Source: Amblyomma americanum (lineage: Eukaryota > Arthropoda > Arachnida > Ixodida > Ixodidae). From it: a stretch of DNA of 64,000 nucleotides. The translations under genes were made by a program, and so were the position numbers. Positions 22,600-33,595 of this stretch are shown piece after piece. Location: assembly GCF_052857255.1 (NCBI RefSeq), contig NC_135502.1, positions 156,958,099 to 157,022,098 on the forward strand, in the 5' to 3' direction. Below the pieces are notes generated by a model that saw nothing but the letters and a program-made list of their open reading frames with translations, was not told the origin of the DNA and made no database searches. Position 1 is the stretch's first letter; each line of letters opens with the position of its first letter.

Positions 22600-23120
22600 A
22601 TGAAGCTGTCTGAACCTTACATGCATGACTTGGTAGTGAACGGGAGGCAATGTAGGGTGCTGCGCTACTCAGCCGCAACGATGGATGTTGTCCATACGTC
22701 GCATGTGTCGCCGCCCGATTACACAGGCCGATGTGCATGAATCCGACAGCTGGTTGACGAACAAAGCGTGTGCTTGCCTATAGCGGCAGTGGTAATTGGG
22801 GACCGTTTCGTTACGATAACAACCGGAGTTGCATTTTCAGCAAAGCTATCTAAATGCTATCCGTATTTTTTTACCAACAAATCAGATATGTAATTACAGG
22901 AGAAAAGGATGTATTTTGGAGATTGAGTTGTGCACGCTTTAACACGTTCGAAGGCGCGAGAACTTACAACACAGCTCACTCGTGAGAATTCCACTGCGGA
23001 GGAAACAGCCGTTAAACTTGGGGCAGAAATGGATGAACAGGGTTTAGAAAATCGCGCTAACGAGGCACCTGAGACCGGTCAGCCTACCAATAAGCATGAC
23101 CAACCGCGGAACGAGTGAAT
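22600..23120 (+). pseudogene. E1 protease and linker
   Basis: NGRQCRVLRYSAATMDVVH occupies the place of the retropepsin active site. Related elements have D-S-A; here Tyr replaces the catalytic Asp. HALTRSKARELTTQL at 22933 and a Glu/Asn-rich linker ending at 23118 follow. Several stops lie between. In this element the linker leads to integrase, not RT. Confidence 0.5.
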
Positions 23121-23369
23121 CCTAAAGTGCTTTTTTTGCCGCCAGTGTCATGCAGTTTCACGACGCTACTAAGTGAGAACCAAGAAGAGCTAGGTATGGA
23201 ACAAGCAAATGAACCGACGATACAGAAGATCAGAAAGCTCCACAGCAAGAGTAAGGGAAAAAAAGAGAATATTGCTTTCCAGATGAGGGGCGGTGTGCTT
23301 TATCTCTAATGCAAGGATAAGCTTGGAGTGGAGCGAGACCAATTAGTCGTTCCCCAGAAGTGTCGACAA

Positions 23370-24140
23370 GACTTACTGAGTCTTTCCCATGGCAATTCGC
23401 GGTCATGCCACCTGGGAATCAGGAAAACAAAGCAGAGGCTTTTATAAGATTACTATTGGCCTGGATGTATTAAGGACATGGGCGTTTTAAGGCCGTGCGG
23501 CGCATGTCAGCAGGTCAGAAAGGCTCGTGATAAGTGAAAAGTGCCGATGGGTTTAGTGCCGATCATTACTGAGTCGTTTCATCGGTTGGTGATAGATGTA
23601 GTTGGGCGACTTCCCATAACAGTGTCAGGGTGTCGTTATATCTTCACCATGTTATTCCCTTCCACGAAGTTTTCAGAGGCTGTCGCACTGCGCGAGCGGA
23701 CGTCAGAGAGTGTGGTGAATTTCCTGTTATCAGTCTTTGCCCGAAATGGTTTCCCTTCCGAGGTCAAAAGTGATCAAGGTAGTGTATTCACGAGTGCCCT
23801 CACTATCTCATTTCTAGAGCGGTGCGGCATTAAGATGGTGCTCAGCTCAATGCATCGTCCGCAGACCAACAGCGTAGAAACGTGGCATTCTGTTCTAAAG
23901 CGCGTACTTAGGGATTTTGCTATGAAAACAAGCGCTACTGGGATGCATGCCTATCTGTGGCACTTTTAGGTCTGCGGTCAGTGCCGCACGAATCCACTAG
24001 ATTTAGCCCCGCTGAGTTGGTGTACGGAAGGTCACTGCGCTCACCTCTTCGAATGGTGCGCGAACCCTGGGAAGGGCGCCGAGGGACCCGACAGTAGTAG
24101 AGTTCGCGTTTACTCTGCTCGATTGTCTACATAACAATAA
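23370..24140 (+). pseudogene. E1 integrase (upstream of RT)
   Basis: LSHGNSRSCHLGIRKTKQRL and CGACQQVRKARDK form an HHCC zinc site (23380-23530). The core 23541-23969 has HRLVIDVVGRLP, VKSDQGSVFTS and TNSVETWHSVLKRVLRDF, so the Asp, Asp and Glu catalytic residues are all present. Remnants of AELVYGRSLRSPLRMV follow from 24010. Stops near 23310 and 23968 inactivate it. Its place before RT is the main oddity of E1. Confidence 0.75.
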
Positions 24141-24399
24141 AGTACTCGTGCAGGCCAGCATAAAGTCAGCCTAAACTCGTTCTAAGGTCTACTATGATCG
24201 AACAGCCCTTACGGACGTTTTGTATCGGTGCCAAGGTAATGTTGCTGAGATCTTCAAGGCAGAATTGGCTTGAAGTACAGTGGAAGCGCCTGCAGAAGTA
24301 ACTGCCAAGCTCTCTAACACAAACTACGTGGTGAAAATCCTGGGAAAGCCCTAAGAAGCTCGAATTTATCATTGCAACGTAATGATGCCTTACGTGCAG

Positions 24400-25370
24400 A
24401 GAGAGGCCGCGATAAATCTAAAGCTTAACCTTTCTGAAGAGATGGAAGACAACCTTATCTGTCTAAGCCGAGAGGAAAGGAGCGAGCAGGAACTGCTCAC
24501 GAGGACTGAGCGGAGAGGAGAACTAAAAGAATCACAGTTGTCTGGTATTGGCGAACTGATAGCAATGTTGGACGACTGCTTCGTAGACAGGCCGGGCAGA
24601 ACTGATTTGATGGGGCATGATGTTGAGCTAACTTTCGAGGAGCCAGTGTGGCCAAGGTTCTATCGACTCTCTCCAAGCCAGAGAGATATCCTTGAAAGAG
24701 AGGTAAAGCGCCTGCTGGAATTAGGAGTAATTAAACTCCACGGAAGCGAGTACGCTTCGAATATGATCGTGGTGGAACCTCCGGGTAAAGACGCAAGGCA
24801 TGTAGTAAATTACCAGAAGTTGAATGCTGTCACCAAGGATCAAGTGTACTCTATACCCAATATCGAGGAGAGAGTGTAACTGGTCAGTCGAGCAGCCTAT
24901 GTGACTACGCTAGACATTACTGGAGGGTACTGGCAACTGCCGTTGTCTAAGCACGCCAGCACAAACGCAGCTTTCGACACTCCGACGGGAATCTATCAAC
25001 AAACAATGATAAGCTTCGGGCACAAAAATGCTCTATTTTGTTTTTCCGGTCTAATGGACAAGCCCTTAAAGAGCTTTGAAGCATTTGCGGTGCCCTACTT
25101 GGACGACAATGCTGTTTTCTCAGATTGATGGGAGACAATGTATTGCATCTGAGAGCAGTACTGAGCCGTTGGCGTCACGCTGGGCTCACTGTAAAGGCCG
25201 AGAACTGTTGCCTTGCGAGGGCAACCGTAGACTATTTGGGCCACAACGTAGGCCAAGGCTTCAGGAAACCCATTGAGGTTAAAATATCGGCTGTAGCAGA
25301 CATTCCGCGGCCAAGAAGAAAGACTGACATTAGGGCACTCTTACAGCTTGCGGGATATTACAATCACTAG
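24400..25370 (+). pseudogene. E1 reverse transcriptase
   Basis: The open stretch 24382-24879 carries FVDRPGRTDLMGHDVELTF, the N-terminal RT lead, then YRLSPSQRDILEREVKRLLE and VKDQVYSIPNIEERV-like blocks. After a TAA at 24877-24879, TLDITGGYWQLPL, ISFGHKNALFCFSGLMDK and the catalytic YLDD (25094-25105) follow. A frameshift near 25125 leads into LRAVLSRWRHAGLTVKAENC. The catalytic Asp pair is preserved but the chain is split. Confidence 0.75.
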
Positions 25371-25479
25371 CCCCTGACCGATGCTCTCCGCAGGAGAAAG
25401 CCGAGAAATGTAGTTTGGGACGAAAAGAGGCACGCGTCCTTATTAAACCTGAAGGCGGTACTGATTAGCCGCCCGGTTT

Positions 25480-25850
25480 TGCGAGCTCCGTATTACGACC
25501 GAGAATTCACGGTCCAGTGTGAGGGCTAGGTGCCGTTCTCTGCCAGAAGGATGATTACGGCAACGAACATCCCGTTCTCTACCTGAGCCGAAAACTCAGC
25601 TAATGAGAGATGGCATACTACGCGTCGAAAAAGAGTGCGCTTGCAGTGTTCGGGCTATCTGGAAACTACAATGCTATCTCGGAGGCGAAAAATTCATTGT
25701 AGAAACGGACCATTGTCCCCTTTTCTTGCTGCTAACCTCGACATCAAAGAGCAATCGCATTCTGAGGTGGATCTTGATTGCGCAGCAGTATGAGTTCGAT
25801 AAAAGTACAAGAAAGGCAAATTGAATTGAAACGCGGACGCACTTAGCCGT
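25480..25850 (+). pseudogene. E1 RNase H
   Basis: Remnants include LYLSRKLS near 25580, KECACSVRAIWKLQCYLGG (25630-25680) and VETDHCPLFLL (25698-25730), matching the RNase H order of gypsy elements. The first catalytic block near 25500 is disrupted by a stop. The pol region ends near 25850, without integrase behind it. Confidence 0.65.
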
Positions 25851-26237
25851 TCTTCCTAAGCGGTTCCGCATGCTCTTCAGGTATCCAGAATTGCTACTTA
25901 AGCTTTTATTTTGGTGCGTTTATGTGCCTGAATGTGTGTAGTAGTATGTTTTGTTTTCTCGGCATATGTGGGTCCCGAGAGTTCTTTTAGTGTGGGCTTT
26001 TCTCCAACAGCTATAGTAACCAGATTGTAGTAATCCTATTTTTGAACTAGTTTCCTTGGAGCGGGGTTCAGTGCTTGCTTGGGCATGTGGTTGAAGTTTC
26101 AGAGCAGCCTCAAAAGAATCTTTTCAACGTCTAAGAAGTCATTTTTACGAGCGACGGAGAAGTGTTGGTTCATCTGCAAGCAATTAAGTCTTCTCTTCGG
26201 AAAGCAGCGGCGGCTGCTACCCGTCGAGCCTCGTCTG

Positions 26238-26251
26238 GAGGGAGAGGAAGC
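26238..26251 (+). other. E1 polypurine tract
   Basis: GGAGGGAGAGGAAGC directly precedes the TG of the 3' LTR, as expected for the plus-strand primer. Confidence 0.7.
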
Positions 26252-26866
26252 TGTTACAACCTTGCTGGGGACACGTCGTTTGACCCCTCGTTGACCCCAT
26301 GAAAAGAAAAAAAGATGTCTCTGCGAAACTACCTGCGGATTCTATCGCACGCTCTTCAGGAGAGGGGGGGGGAAGGAGATGGCCTCCGCTACGTCGGGTT
26401 CGCCGCGAGACGTGACCCACGATGGAGAAGACGAAATGAAGCGGGCAAAGGCGCCTTCCCGAAATTAACCGTGACTGAGAAGTGCCTGGTTAGCTTTGGG
26501 CTAAGTAGCCTCGGTATCCTCCTCGCTCATTCCCACGGAGCTCCGCGTGCTATGTACAGTGACTCTTCTGATCTGTGCCTCGTGTGGTGAAAGGGCCAGA
26601 GCCTTCGTGTATTTAGCAAGCACCATGAACCGGAACGATTGCTCTGGGCCTTGACGACAAGGCTCCTTTAGTCGCTCGACGCTGTGAGCTTTTAATTTGT
26701 GACTTTTTGCTCTTTTTCTAAATTACGTAACTAAGTTTCTTAAATGCGCAAGTAAACCCGTTTGTTTATGTTTTCCCAACCTCCAAGTTCCATTTTTCCT
26801 CAGCCCGAAGGCTCGGACACGCTACCCGACGGAGCCCGTGTTCGAGTGAATCCCTGCGCCACGACA
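26252..26866 (+). repeat. E1 3' LTR
   Basis: Starts TGTTACAACC directly after a purine-rich tract (26238-26251) and ends CCACGACA. It is 615 bases against 641 for the 5' LTR, with many substitutions and small indels, which indicates an old insertion. Confidence 0.8.
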
Positions 26867-26945
26867 GCGCAGGTCTGCCCAGTAAACAGATTCTTTTTAC
26901 AAGCCCTTTCCGCTGTCTTTGTGACAGCCGTAACCACTAAGTGAC
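26867..26945 (+). mobile_element. E6 3' LTR, right part (inferred)
   Basis: Immediately after E1, the sequence GCCCAGTAAACAG and an end near ACTAAGTGACAC look like the terminal part of a gypsy LTR. Together with the segment ending at 11303 it would make one LTR split by E1, with GTGC (11300-11303) and GCGC (26867-26870) as an imperfect target duplication. Confidence 0.4.
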
Positions 26946-29500
26946 ACTGTTCCTAACAGTGTTTACAGGTTGCTTCGTCTGCTTTTGCTTATTCTGCTTA
27001 ATGCCTGATGTTGCTGCATGTGTTGCACTCGGATTTGGCATGCTGGCAGGTTGTCGAGTAGTGGCTTCAGAGCAATACCTTATTGTGTGCTTTACCTGTG
27101 CTCCCACAGCAGTATAAATCGGGTGCGCTTCAGGCATGCGCTGTGTAGCCTTAACATGCTGGAGTCAATCTTAGGCATCGCCATTGCAACTAAGAGTTGC
27201 TTTGCCTTGCTACCTTGAATCGGGTGTTTTTAGCTTCAGTCGGCTCTGCAGCAAGGATTAGGGGTTGTGCCTGAAATATATCAGGAAGACAGACCTTTTG
27301 TCTTTCTTGGTATGCTATTGACATTGAACAGTTGGTCATGCTAAAGAAGAAAGTAGTGCAATGCCGGAGGAACTTTTACCTTGCTGTCAGAACTATGTTA
27401 TTTTTGGCAGGGCCGTGAAACACACACAGAAATGGGTTCCCGAAATGGGAGGGGCACAAAAAGAGGCTTCCCAAAGTACATTGCTGGTGCAAGAGAGACT
27501 GGCTTCTCACTCCGCTGAAAGGCAGGGGACTCATATTTGGCCTCACAATTTTGAAAAGTGTACACCCTATAACGATGGGCCTTGAACGAAAGCAAAGTTA
27601 CACATCTATGATTTCTTTTATGTTCTGTCAGTGTCTGGAATACTGTTTGCTTCGTGGCTTAGAGTACCACATGTAGCAATGCTGGGGTGCAGGTTATTCG
27701 CATTATAACTAAACAAAGCTTCATTGTTGATCGCACAGATTTTATGGAAATTTACATATTTTTATTTTGGCCCTTTATAGTTTCGGGCGTTTGAAGTCTG
27801 TGTACGATCCTGATGGGAACATTTTTCTTATCATCGACACAGTACACGAAGGGATGACTTCGCGATGCCCAATACCAAGCCGCCCCCATATCCATCGCGT
27901 GAACTGGCGGTACGCCACGTAACGATATCATCTGGAAAGAAAAGAGTAAAGACCTCTGTCATATTGTGATATCTGGAATTACTCAGATCTAGTGCATATT
28001 CGTTTGACTATAATACCTAGCATACACTCCACTGACAGAAATGTGTCACTGTAAATTGTCTCCATTGCTGCTTATGGTGGAATTTCCTTCTGGACGTTAG
28101 AGTTACAGTGTGCACAAAAGAGTACGCAACCTGCTTCGCGACTGCTTTAGTCGCTGCTGGGATATAATGTGCCGAAAACGGCTAGAGGCTATACATAGAA
28201 CCTGTTGCAATACGTCACGCACAACCACTTGAAGCCAGGCATGCGATACGAATGCAGAAGACAGTTTTTAAGATGGTCGCCATTACATTACGCATAATTT
28301 CTGGTGCGGCTCCGATCCGTGCTTGTATTCATTCACTTCTTTGCACGGATGACCGTTCTAAAGAGCCCTAAAATGGACAATTTTTTACATCATGATTTTT
28401 CTAAAAATTGGGTGCAAAGTACAACTAGCATTCTTAAAACACACTACAGTCATGAAGTAGAAAGTTAGCACCGGACAAAAATTATGCAGTTAATCTCCAG
28501 GGAGGGTTAAATTTTCTTCTGTGCTATCAGGGATGTTCCGTAAAAAATCTGAAATTTTTAGTTTTATTCCTACCAGAATGCAATTCGTTACAGATGCGGC
28601 TAAACATTCAATATACACTATTGAAATTACATACACCTGAAATTATGCAATAATTTTAAATGAATAAACTGCATCGGTGAAAGAAATGGCATACTGTCTG
28701 CTTTGGCATGCACATTAGAAGACTGAGAAAGTTGCAGAAGCTGCCAATATTTGCATGTGAACTGTTCAACTTGCTTCTTGCGCTGAATAGCCAGCGGCGG
28801 GTAACTGAAGACGCATAATAATGTTATAAATGTTATAAACGTAGTGCAGGTACTCCGGAACTTTTTCAAGTGGGGGCAAGTCTTCCAAGTTTTTAAGTTG
28901 TTTTTCTATTAATTCCATGCTTAATTTAAATGTTTATTCAATTTTTATATTTTGTTCATATATTCCTACCTCACTGTTCAAAAGAGTATTTCTTATCCAT
29001 ATAAAATTTGAAATTAGTAACTTTAAATATATACAGAGATGTACACATGAGTAGTGATTCACTGCATTAAAAGTTTTTCCATATTCTTTCAACGCTAGTA
29101 ATCATGCTCATTAACAGCGCTCAGTCAACAATTTTTTTGGGCAAAGAAATTTTCGTTACTGAAATTAGACTTTTTAAGGCTTGCTAAGAAGGCAACAAGC
29201 TCAGCGCACTTAAATTTGAAGGTTATGTCAGAGATCTAGAGGCATGCCTTTTGTGGAAAAATGTTGGAGGGGAAAGGCAACCCCCCCCCTCTACTCCAGA
29301 GTCCCTGGGCCTGTGATCAAGCCCCATATAATGTGAAAACCTGTTCAGCCTGCTTCTGATGCACAGCACTCACTTTTGAAGCAAATGCGGTATTGCCATA
29401 CTTTCTCTGTTACGAGGCCTCATTACAAAAAAATGTGGAATACATTAGACCCGCAAACTAGCGCTGGCGCCTTTCAAATATAATGCAGATCGGGAAATAC
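26946..29500. other. No recognisable gene
   Basis: AT-rich sequence with short frames and no domain I recognise. It includes a C-rich run at about 29281-29289. It flanks the E6/E1 nest on the right. Confidence 0.4.
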
Positions 29501-30244
29501 CTACTTGTTGATATCCATGTCGTGCTCATGACCCCTCTCAATAAGATCGCCGTATGCGACTTTCAGCATCTGTGTGTCCAAACAGAGGATGAAAAAATAC
29601 TCATCCTCGAAGAGGCAGCCGTCCAACCGGGATATGCACTGCGCGAGATCTCTGCAGTACAGCCGCTCCGCTGCCTTTAGGTTAGCTTGACACTGGCCGC
29701 ATGTACACCTGGATGCATTAGCATTTTGTTTATGTTCAGAGTGTTGTGTTTTTCTCCACACATTTTATCTTTATAGGTTAGAAATGAACGTAATCACATA
29801 ACAGTGGCTCCGTCGGTACGTTTCGGAGTTTGACAATGGCCACGACGCAATAATTTTCCATGCGCTATCTCTGTCCATGCGCGTACATCGTACATCGTCC
29901 GATGTTCGCTGGGCACGCATACATATTGAGAACGGCTTCGCAGAATCGATCTGATCAAGCCACTGCTGTGCACAAGCGTTCGTTTTGGCGCCAAGGAAGA
30001 ACGCATAGAAAAAAAGCCATTCGTTCCACATTTAGCAGTGCACATTGTCAGCTTGTGGAGGGTCACCGTGCGGTGGCGGAGTAGCTGGATGAATGGCGGC
30101 GTCAACGCCGCTCAGAGTGGTTATTGGTGGGCTAGCTCGGATCACGTCGTCCTTTCTTGGCGTATCCCCATAGGGAACAACGCGCAGGTCGTTACTCCGT
30201 CGCAATATCTCGCGAACGAGCTCGGATAAATCAGGAAAGGCCAT
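29501..30244 (-). pseudogene. Possible P2X7-like zinc-binding domain gene fragment
   Basis: On the minus strand 29761-29501 reads CTCGQCQANLKAAERLYCRD followed by CLFEDEYFFILCLD and MLKVAYGDLIE. Spaced Cys pairs, then C-x-x-x-x-x-F and a C-L-D/N-x-x-x-L block, match from memory the P2X purinoceptor-7-like intracellular domain found in many tick and fish multicopy genes. Upstream at 30244-30032 a frame starting MAFPDLSELVREILRRSNDL could be its first exon. The two are not joined by clear splice signals, and the domain's later part is not seen downstream. It may be a pseudogene or a transposon-borne copy. Confidence 0.4.
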
Positions 30245-30739
30245 TGTTCAATGTTCCCTTCTGCAAGGTTGACGTGACGACGAAGCATCCCTGGGCCAGC
30301 TGTGCGTTCAGGTGATTGTTGGAAACATAGAAACGACGCTCTAATCATGGAAACGACGCAGCCAACCTTAGTATGAACAAGTTACTGAGAACAGGCAACC
30401 ATGAAGTGCAAACTTCCGCGACGTGCTCAGATGGGCTGTTTTGATTGGTCCCCCCAAGTGTCGTCATTGCGAGAGGGAAATGGGACCGGGAAGCTGCGCG
30501 ATCATCGAGTTGAGGGCAGCATTTTCTTTGCTTGTATTTTGAAATTTCTTCATCCATTAACTCCCGCTCCTATGCATCGTTTCTCGTAATTCTTTTTGAG
30601 TCAGCACCTGTGTGACATAAAGATTGTATATGAAGTGTAACCGGCATGAGTTCAAGCAGTGTTTCGCAGACCCTTTAACGACGTTGTTGAGGAAAGGTGT
30701 GAAGTGGCATCGGGGACCTAAGCAAGAGGCGGCACCACA

Positions 30740-31140
30740 GAGCTGAGGCTGCCTGACCTGAACAGGGAATTTGTGATCTATACGGATGCTTGTGACCTGG
30801 GCTTTTGAGTAGTCCTGCTTCAAGAGCACGAAGGTCGCCTGAGGTCGGTGGCGTTCGCCAGCCGCTCATTAACGCCCGAATAGAGAAACCATTCCTTGAC
30901 AGAAAAAGAATGTCTCGCAATTATCTTCGCTCTGCGGAAGTTAGACTATTACGTGGACGAAGTCGCCTTTGTGACTGAGACTGATCCCATGGCACTTACA
31001 TATGGCTGAGGCGCATAGGCGACCCGAGCGGATGCCTAGCGCGATCGGCGCTACTCCTTCAGCGTGATGAGTTTAACATGCGCCACAAGGAGGGTTAAGA
31101 ACGACGTGGTGGCGGACGTGCTTTCGCGCGCGCCCGTTGA
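30740..31140 (+). pseudogene. E3 RNase H
   Basis: The frames read LPDLNREFVIYTDACDLGF, LRSVAFASRSLTP, TEKECLAIIFALRKLDYYVD and DVVADVLSRAP in order, with stops between. The first catalytic Asp block is preserved. Confidence 0.7.
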
Positions 31141-31529
31141 TGGCCTGGGAAGTAATACCAGTACCCACTCCACCGTGCCCGACAGGCGGAGCAGCGCGAC
31201 TGCCGCGAAGCTCACCCATCGCTCTGAAGGAAGGGACAACTCACCTTCCCAGAGCGAAAGCGTGAACCACTTGGACTTCTTCAGTTCAGTGGTGAGCGTT
31301 TTCAACAGAAAGGAGCTATTGAAGGCAAAGCGGGAGTATCCATTTTGTCGAAAATTGTTTGATGGATCTGGGAGCTGGGCACATGGCGGCCACTGCTATT
31401 GGTATCTGTGCGGGGCGGTCTAATACAGCTGGTAATGCTGTGAGCGCGATGGACATATCCCCTCCGGGAAGGTTACACATTAGTTCTTCAAGGTGGTGAT
31501 TCCACGCACGTAGAGAGGAGCACGTTTAC

Positions 31530-32520
31530 GCTGCTTTCATGACACACGCATCGATAGGCATGCAAGAGTCCCTAAGACTTACCTCAAGCTGTGCCGCGTG
31601 GCTACCTGTCCTGGCAATAAGTGGGATGTGATTCGCTACGCCTGCGCATGCGACGTGTGTGAAAGGGTCAAGCCGCGTGGTGGACGCCCACCCTGCTTCA
31701 TGCAGCCGATCAATAGCCAGGGTCACTGGCAACCTGTTGTAATCAGTTCTGCGCGTTCTCACATGCCAGTTCAGCAAATGAGTGGAACTATTCATACTTC
31801 TAAAGCTGACGGCACGCGTAATCATGGTTAAGCTGTTCGAGGTGTTCACACCTTTGGGCTACTCCGGGCAGTTTATAACGGACAATGCATCGTACATAAC
31901 TGCAAAACTCGTCGTGAACTCGTTGTTGCCCTTGGCAGTAAGCACGGGCAAACAACCACGTACCACGCACAGGTGAAACCAATGGAACGCGTGAAACGCA
32001 ACACTAAGCAAATGCTTATTGCATTTGGGGAGACGCACAGCGACTTGTACAACTGTCTCCCCGAGATTAGGTTTGCTCTCTGGTAGACCGTGAACCGCTC
32101 GACTGGGTATACCTGCTGCTCTCAACCTTGACAGGGCGCTGACAAACCCAATAGAACTTACTCTCCAGGTTCGCAGCACCACCCCAATTGCTTCGACTGC
32201 ACGCGCCGACAACGCGACCGGGCTGCGCGCGAGGATGACGGGGCTTTTACTCAAAGCCCGCCAGAGTCTGTGCACTGCTCGGGCCCAGCAGAAAGCGCAG
32301 TATGGTCGCTCTCACCGGGAAATTCACTACACACCGGGTGCCTTGGTGTTGAGGCGCAATCACATGCTCAGTGACGCCAATAAGAAATTCGCTGCTTCTC
32401 TGGCGCCGAAATAAAGGGGTCTGTATGCAGTTAGGGAGTAACTTTCCGTTTTCGTCTGCAGGATGGCGGATTTGACGATAAGACCGACCGGCGACCCGTG
32501 CCTGTCTGTGACCTAAAACC
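31530..32520 (+). pseudogene. E3 integrase
   Basis: CACDVCERVKPRGGRPP (31648-31698) is the Cys pair of the zinc site. FITDNASYITAK holds the second Asp (31870-31910), followed by NRSTGYTCC-like and RSHREIHYTPGALVLRR-type tail remnants to 32520. The first Asp block is lost. It is inactive. Confidence 0.65.
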
Positions 32521-32978
32521 TTACTTTGACATAGGGAATGAGTGGCCTGTGGAGAACGCTCTCAGGCGACAGCAGGCAGCCACACCGAGAGGCAAGGCTT
32601 GACAACAGATCCCAGCGGCTCGTTACAACTTGCGCCCAAGGCAGAACTCTGGCCAACGCGCTGGGACTAATTTCTCCGGCTTAATATGGACTGAAGACCC
32701 CTTCCATATTTCGCAGTGTGGCTTCCCTAGCGAGCACGCGCTTTCTCTTACAAAATGACCGAGCGGGGTTAGATTAACGTAAACTAAGAAATGTAAAATG
32801 GGAAAGTGACTAGAAAGAAAAGACGGCCTTGGAGCCGCAGGCCAGGCTTCGCAGCGAGCCCGTGGGAGAGCTTGCGGACGCTCAGACGAATGTTGCTGCT
32901 TCGGACATCCAAAACGAGGCCGTTTGGGAAACCGGCTGCACTTCATAACCAAGAGCCCGCCTTGATTGCCGAACAACC

Positions 32979-33482
32979 ATGCCGAAAAACCGCTTCCGAT
33001 TGGCAGCGGGACGAGGGAGTGAGAATTCGGGGAAACCAGCGCCGGCGAAAACTGCAGCAGAGGAGCCGCCTTGGCTTGTCCCGGTCCCCGTGGCAGCGGC
33101 TTCGCCCACGAGAGCAGCTTGGTACCCCGTTGGGCCCGCCTCGCAAGCTCTTGGTGGTCGCGGAAAAATGAATCGACGTGTCTTTGCCACCCCCGCCGAA
33201 AGGAAAAGAGGCCGAGCCAAGAGCGAGCGCAGCAACCAGCTGAGTGGAGGCTTGCTGTACGCTATGCAAAGGGACAACACGGTGCGTAATTGCCCGAGCC
33301 TGCCTGCCGCCCGCGCGTCCCTTGAAAGCTGCCCTGGCCGATTGGCCATCGAAGCGGTACCTGCGGTCATGGACCCTATTCAATACTTGATTGACTCCAC
33401 GGTCGTCCATGAAGGTCGTCTGCACTCGCTCCCTATCCTGGCGTCCACGGCCATCTACGGTGAACCAATGGCCTCGACCTGA
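32979..33482 (+). CDS. E3 ORF3, 167 codons, unknown function
   Basis: An uninterrupted frame runs from an ATG at 32979 (MPKNRFRLAAGRGSE) to TGA. The N-terminal half is Ala/Pro/Arg-rich and basic (AERKRGRAKSER). The second half holds MQRDNTVRNC, then PIQYLIDSTVVHEGRLHSLP. No signal peptide, membrane helix or zinc motif is seen. It lies between integrase and the 3' LTR. The same region exists in E2 at 20730-21232 but there it is frameshifted. Antisense frames in both copies are also open, so coding status is unproven. Confidence 0.4.
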   Translation: MPKNRFRLAAGRGSENSGKPAPAKTAAEEPPWLVPVPVAAASPTRAAWYPVGPASQALGGRGKMNRRVFATPAERKRGRAKSERSNQLSGGLLYAMQRDNTVRNCPSLPAARASLESCPGRLAIEAVPAVMDPIQYLIDSTVVHEGRLHSLPILASTAIYGEPMAST

Positions 33483-33595
33483 AACTTTACGTAAATGGTT
33501 TTAAAATTAAACACCGTTTCGCCCGCCTGACTCGGTACACCCCTCGTAGAACGAAGTCGCTTCTCGACCGAAGGGTAGGTTTAAGTACGGGGGGA

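Larger units (their letters stand above)
11304..26866 (+). mobile_element. E1: Ty3/gypsy LTR retrotransposon with integrase upstream of RT (Gmr1-like), split by E2
   Basis: Direct LTRs (11304-11944 and 26252-26866) share long matching blocks. A purine-rich tract, GGAGGGAGAGGAAG, precedes the 3' LTR. Without E2 (12715-21989), the internal order is gag, zinc knuckle, protease, integrase (23370-24140), RT (24400-25370) and RNase H (25480-25850). Integrase before RT is the order of Ty1/copia. Within Ty3/gypsy it is known for the Gmr1 group. Many stops show it is inactive. The gag coding sequence resumes directly after E2, which shows that E2 arrived later. Confidence 0.8.
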
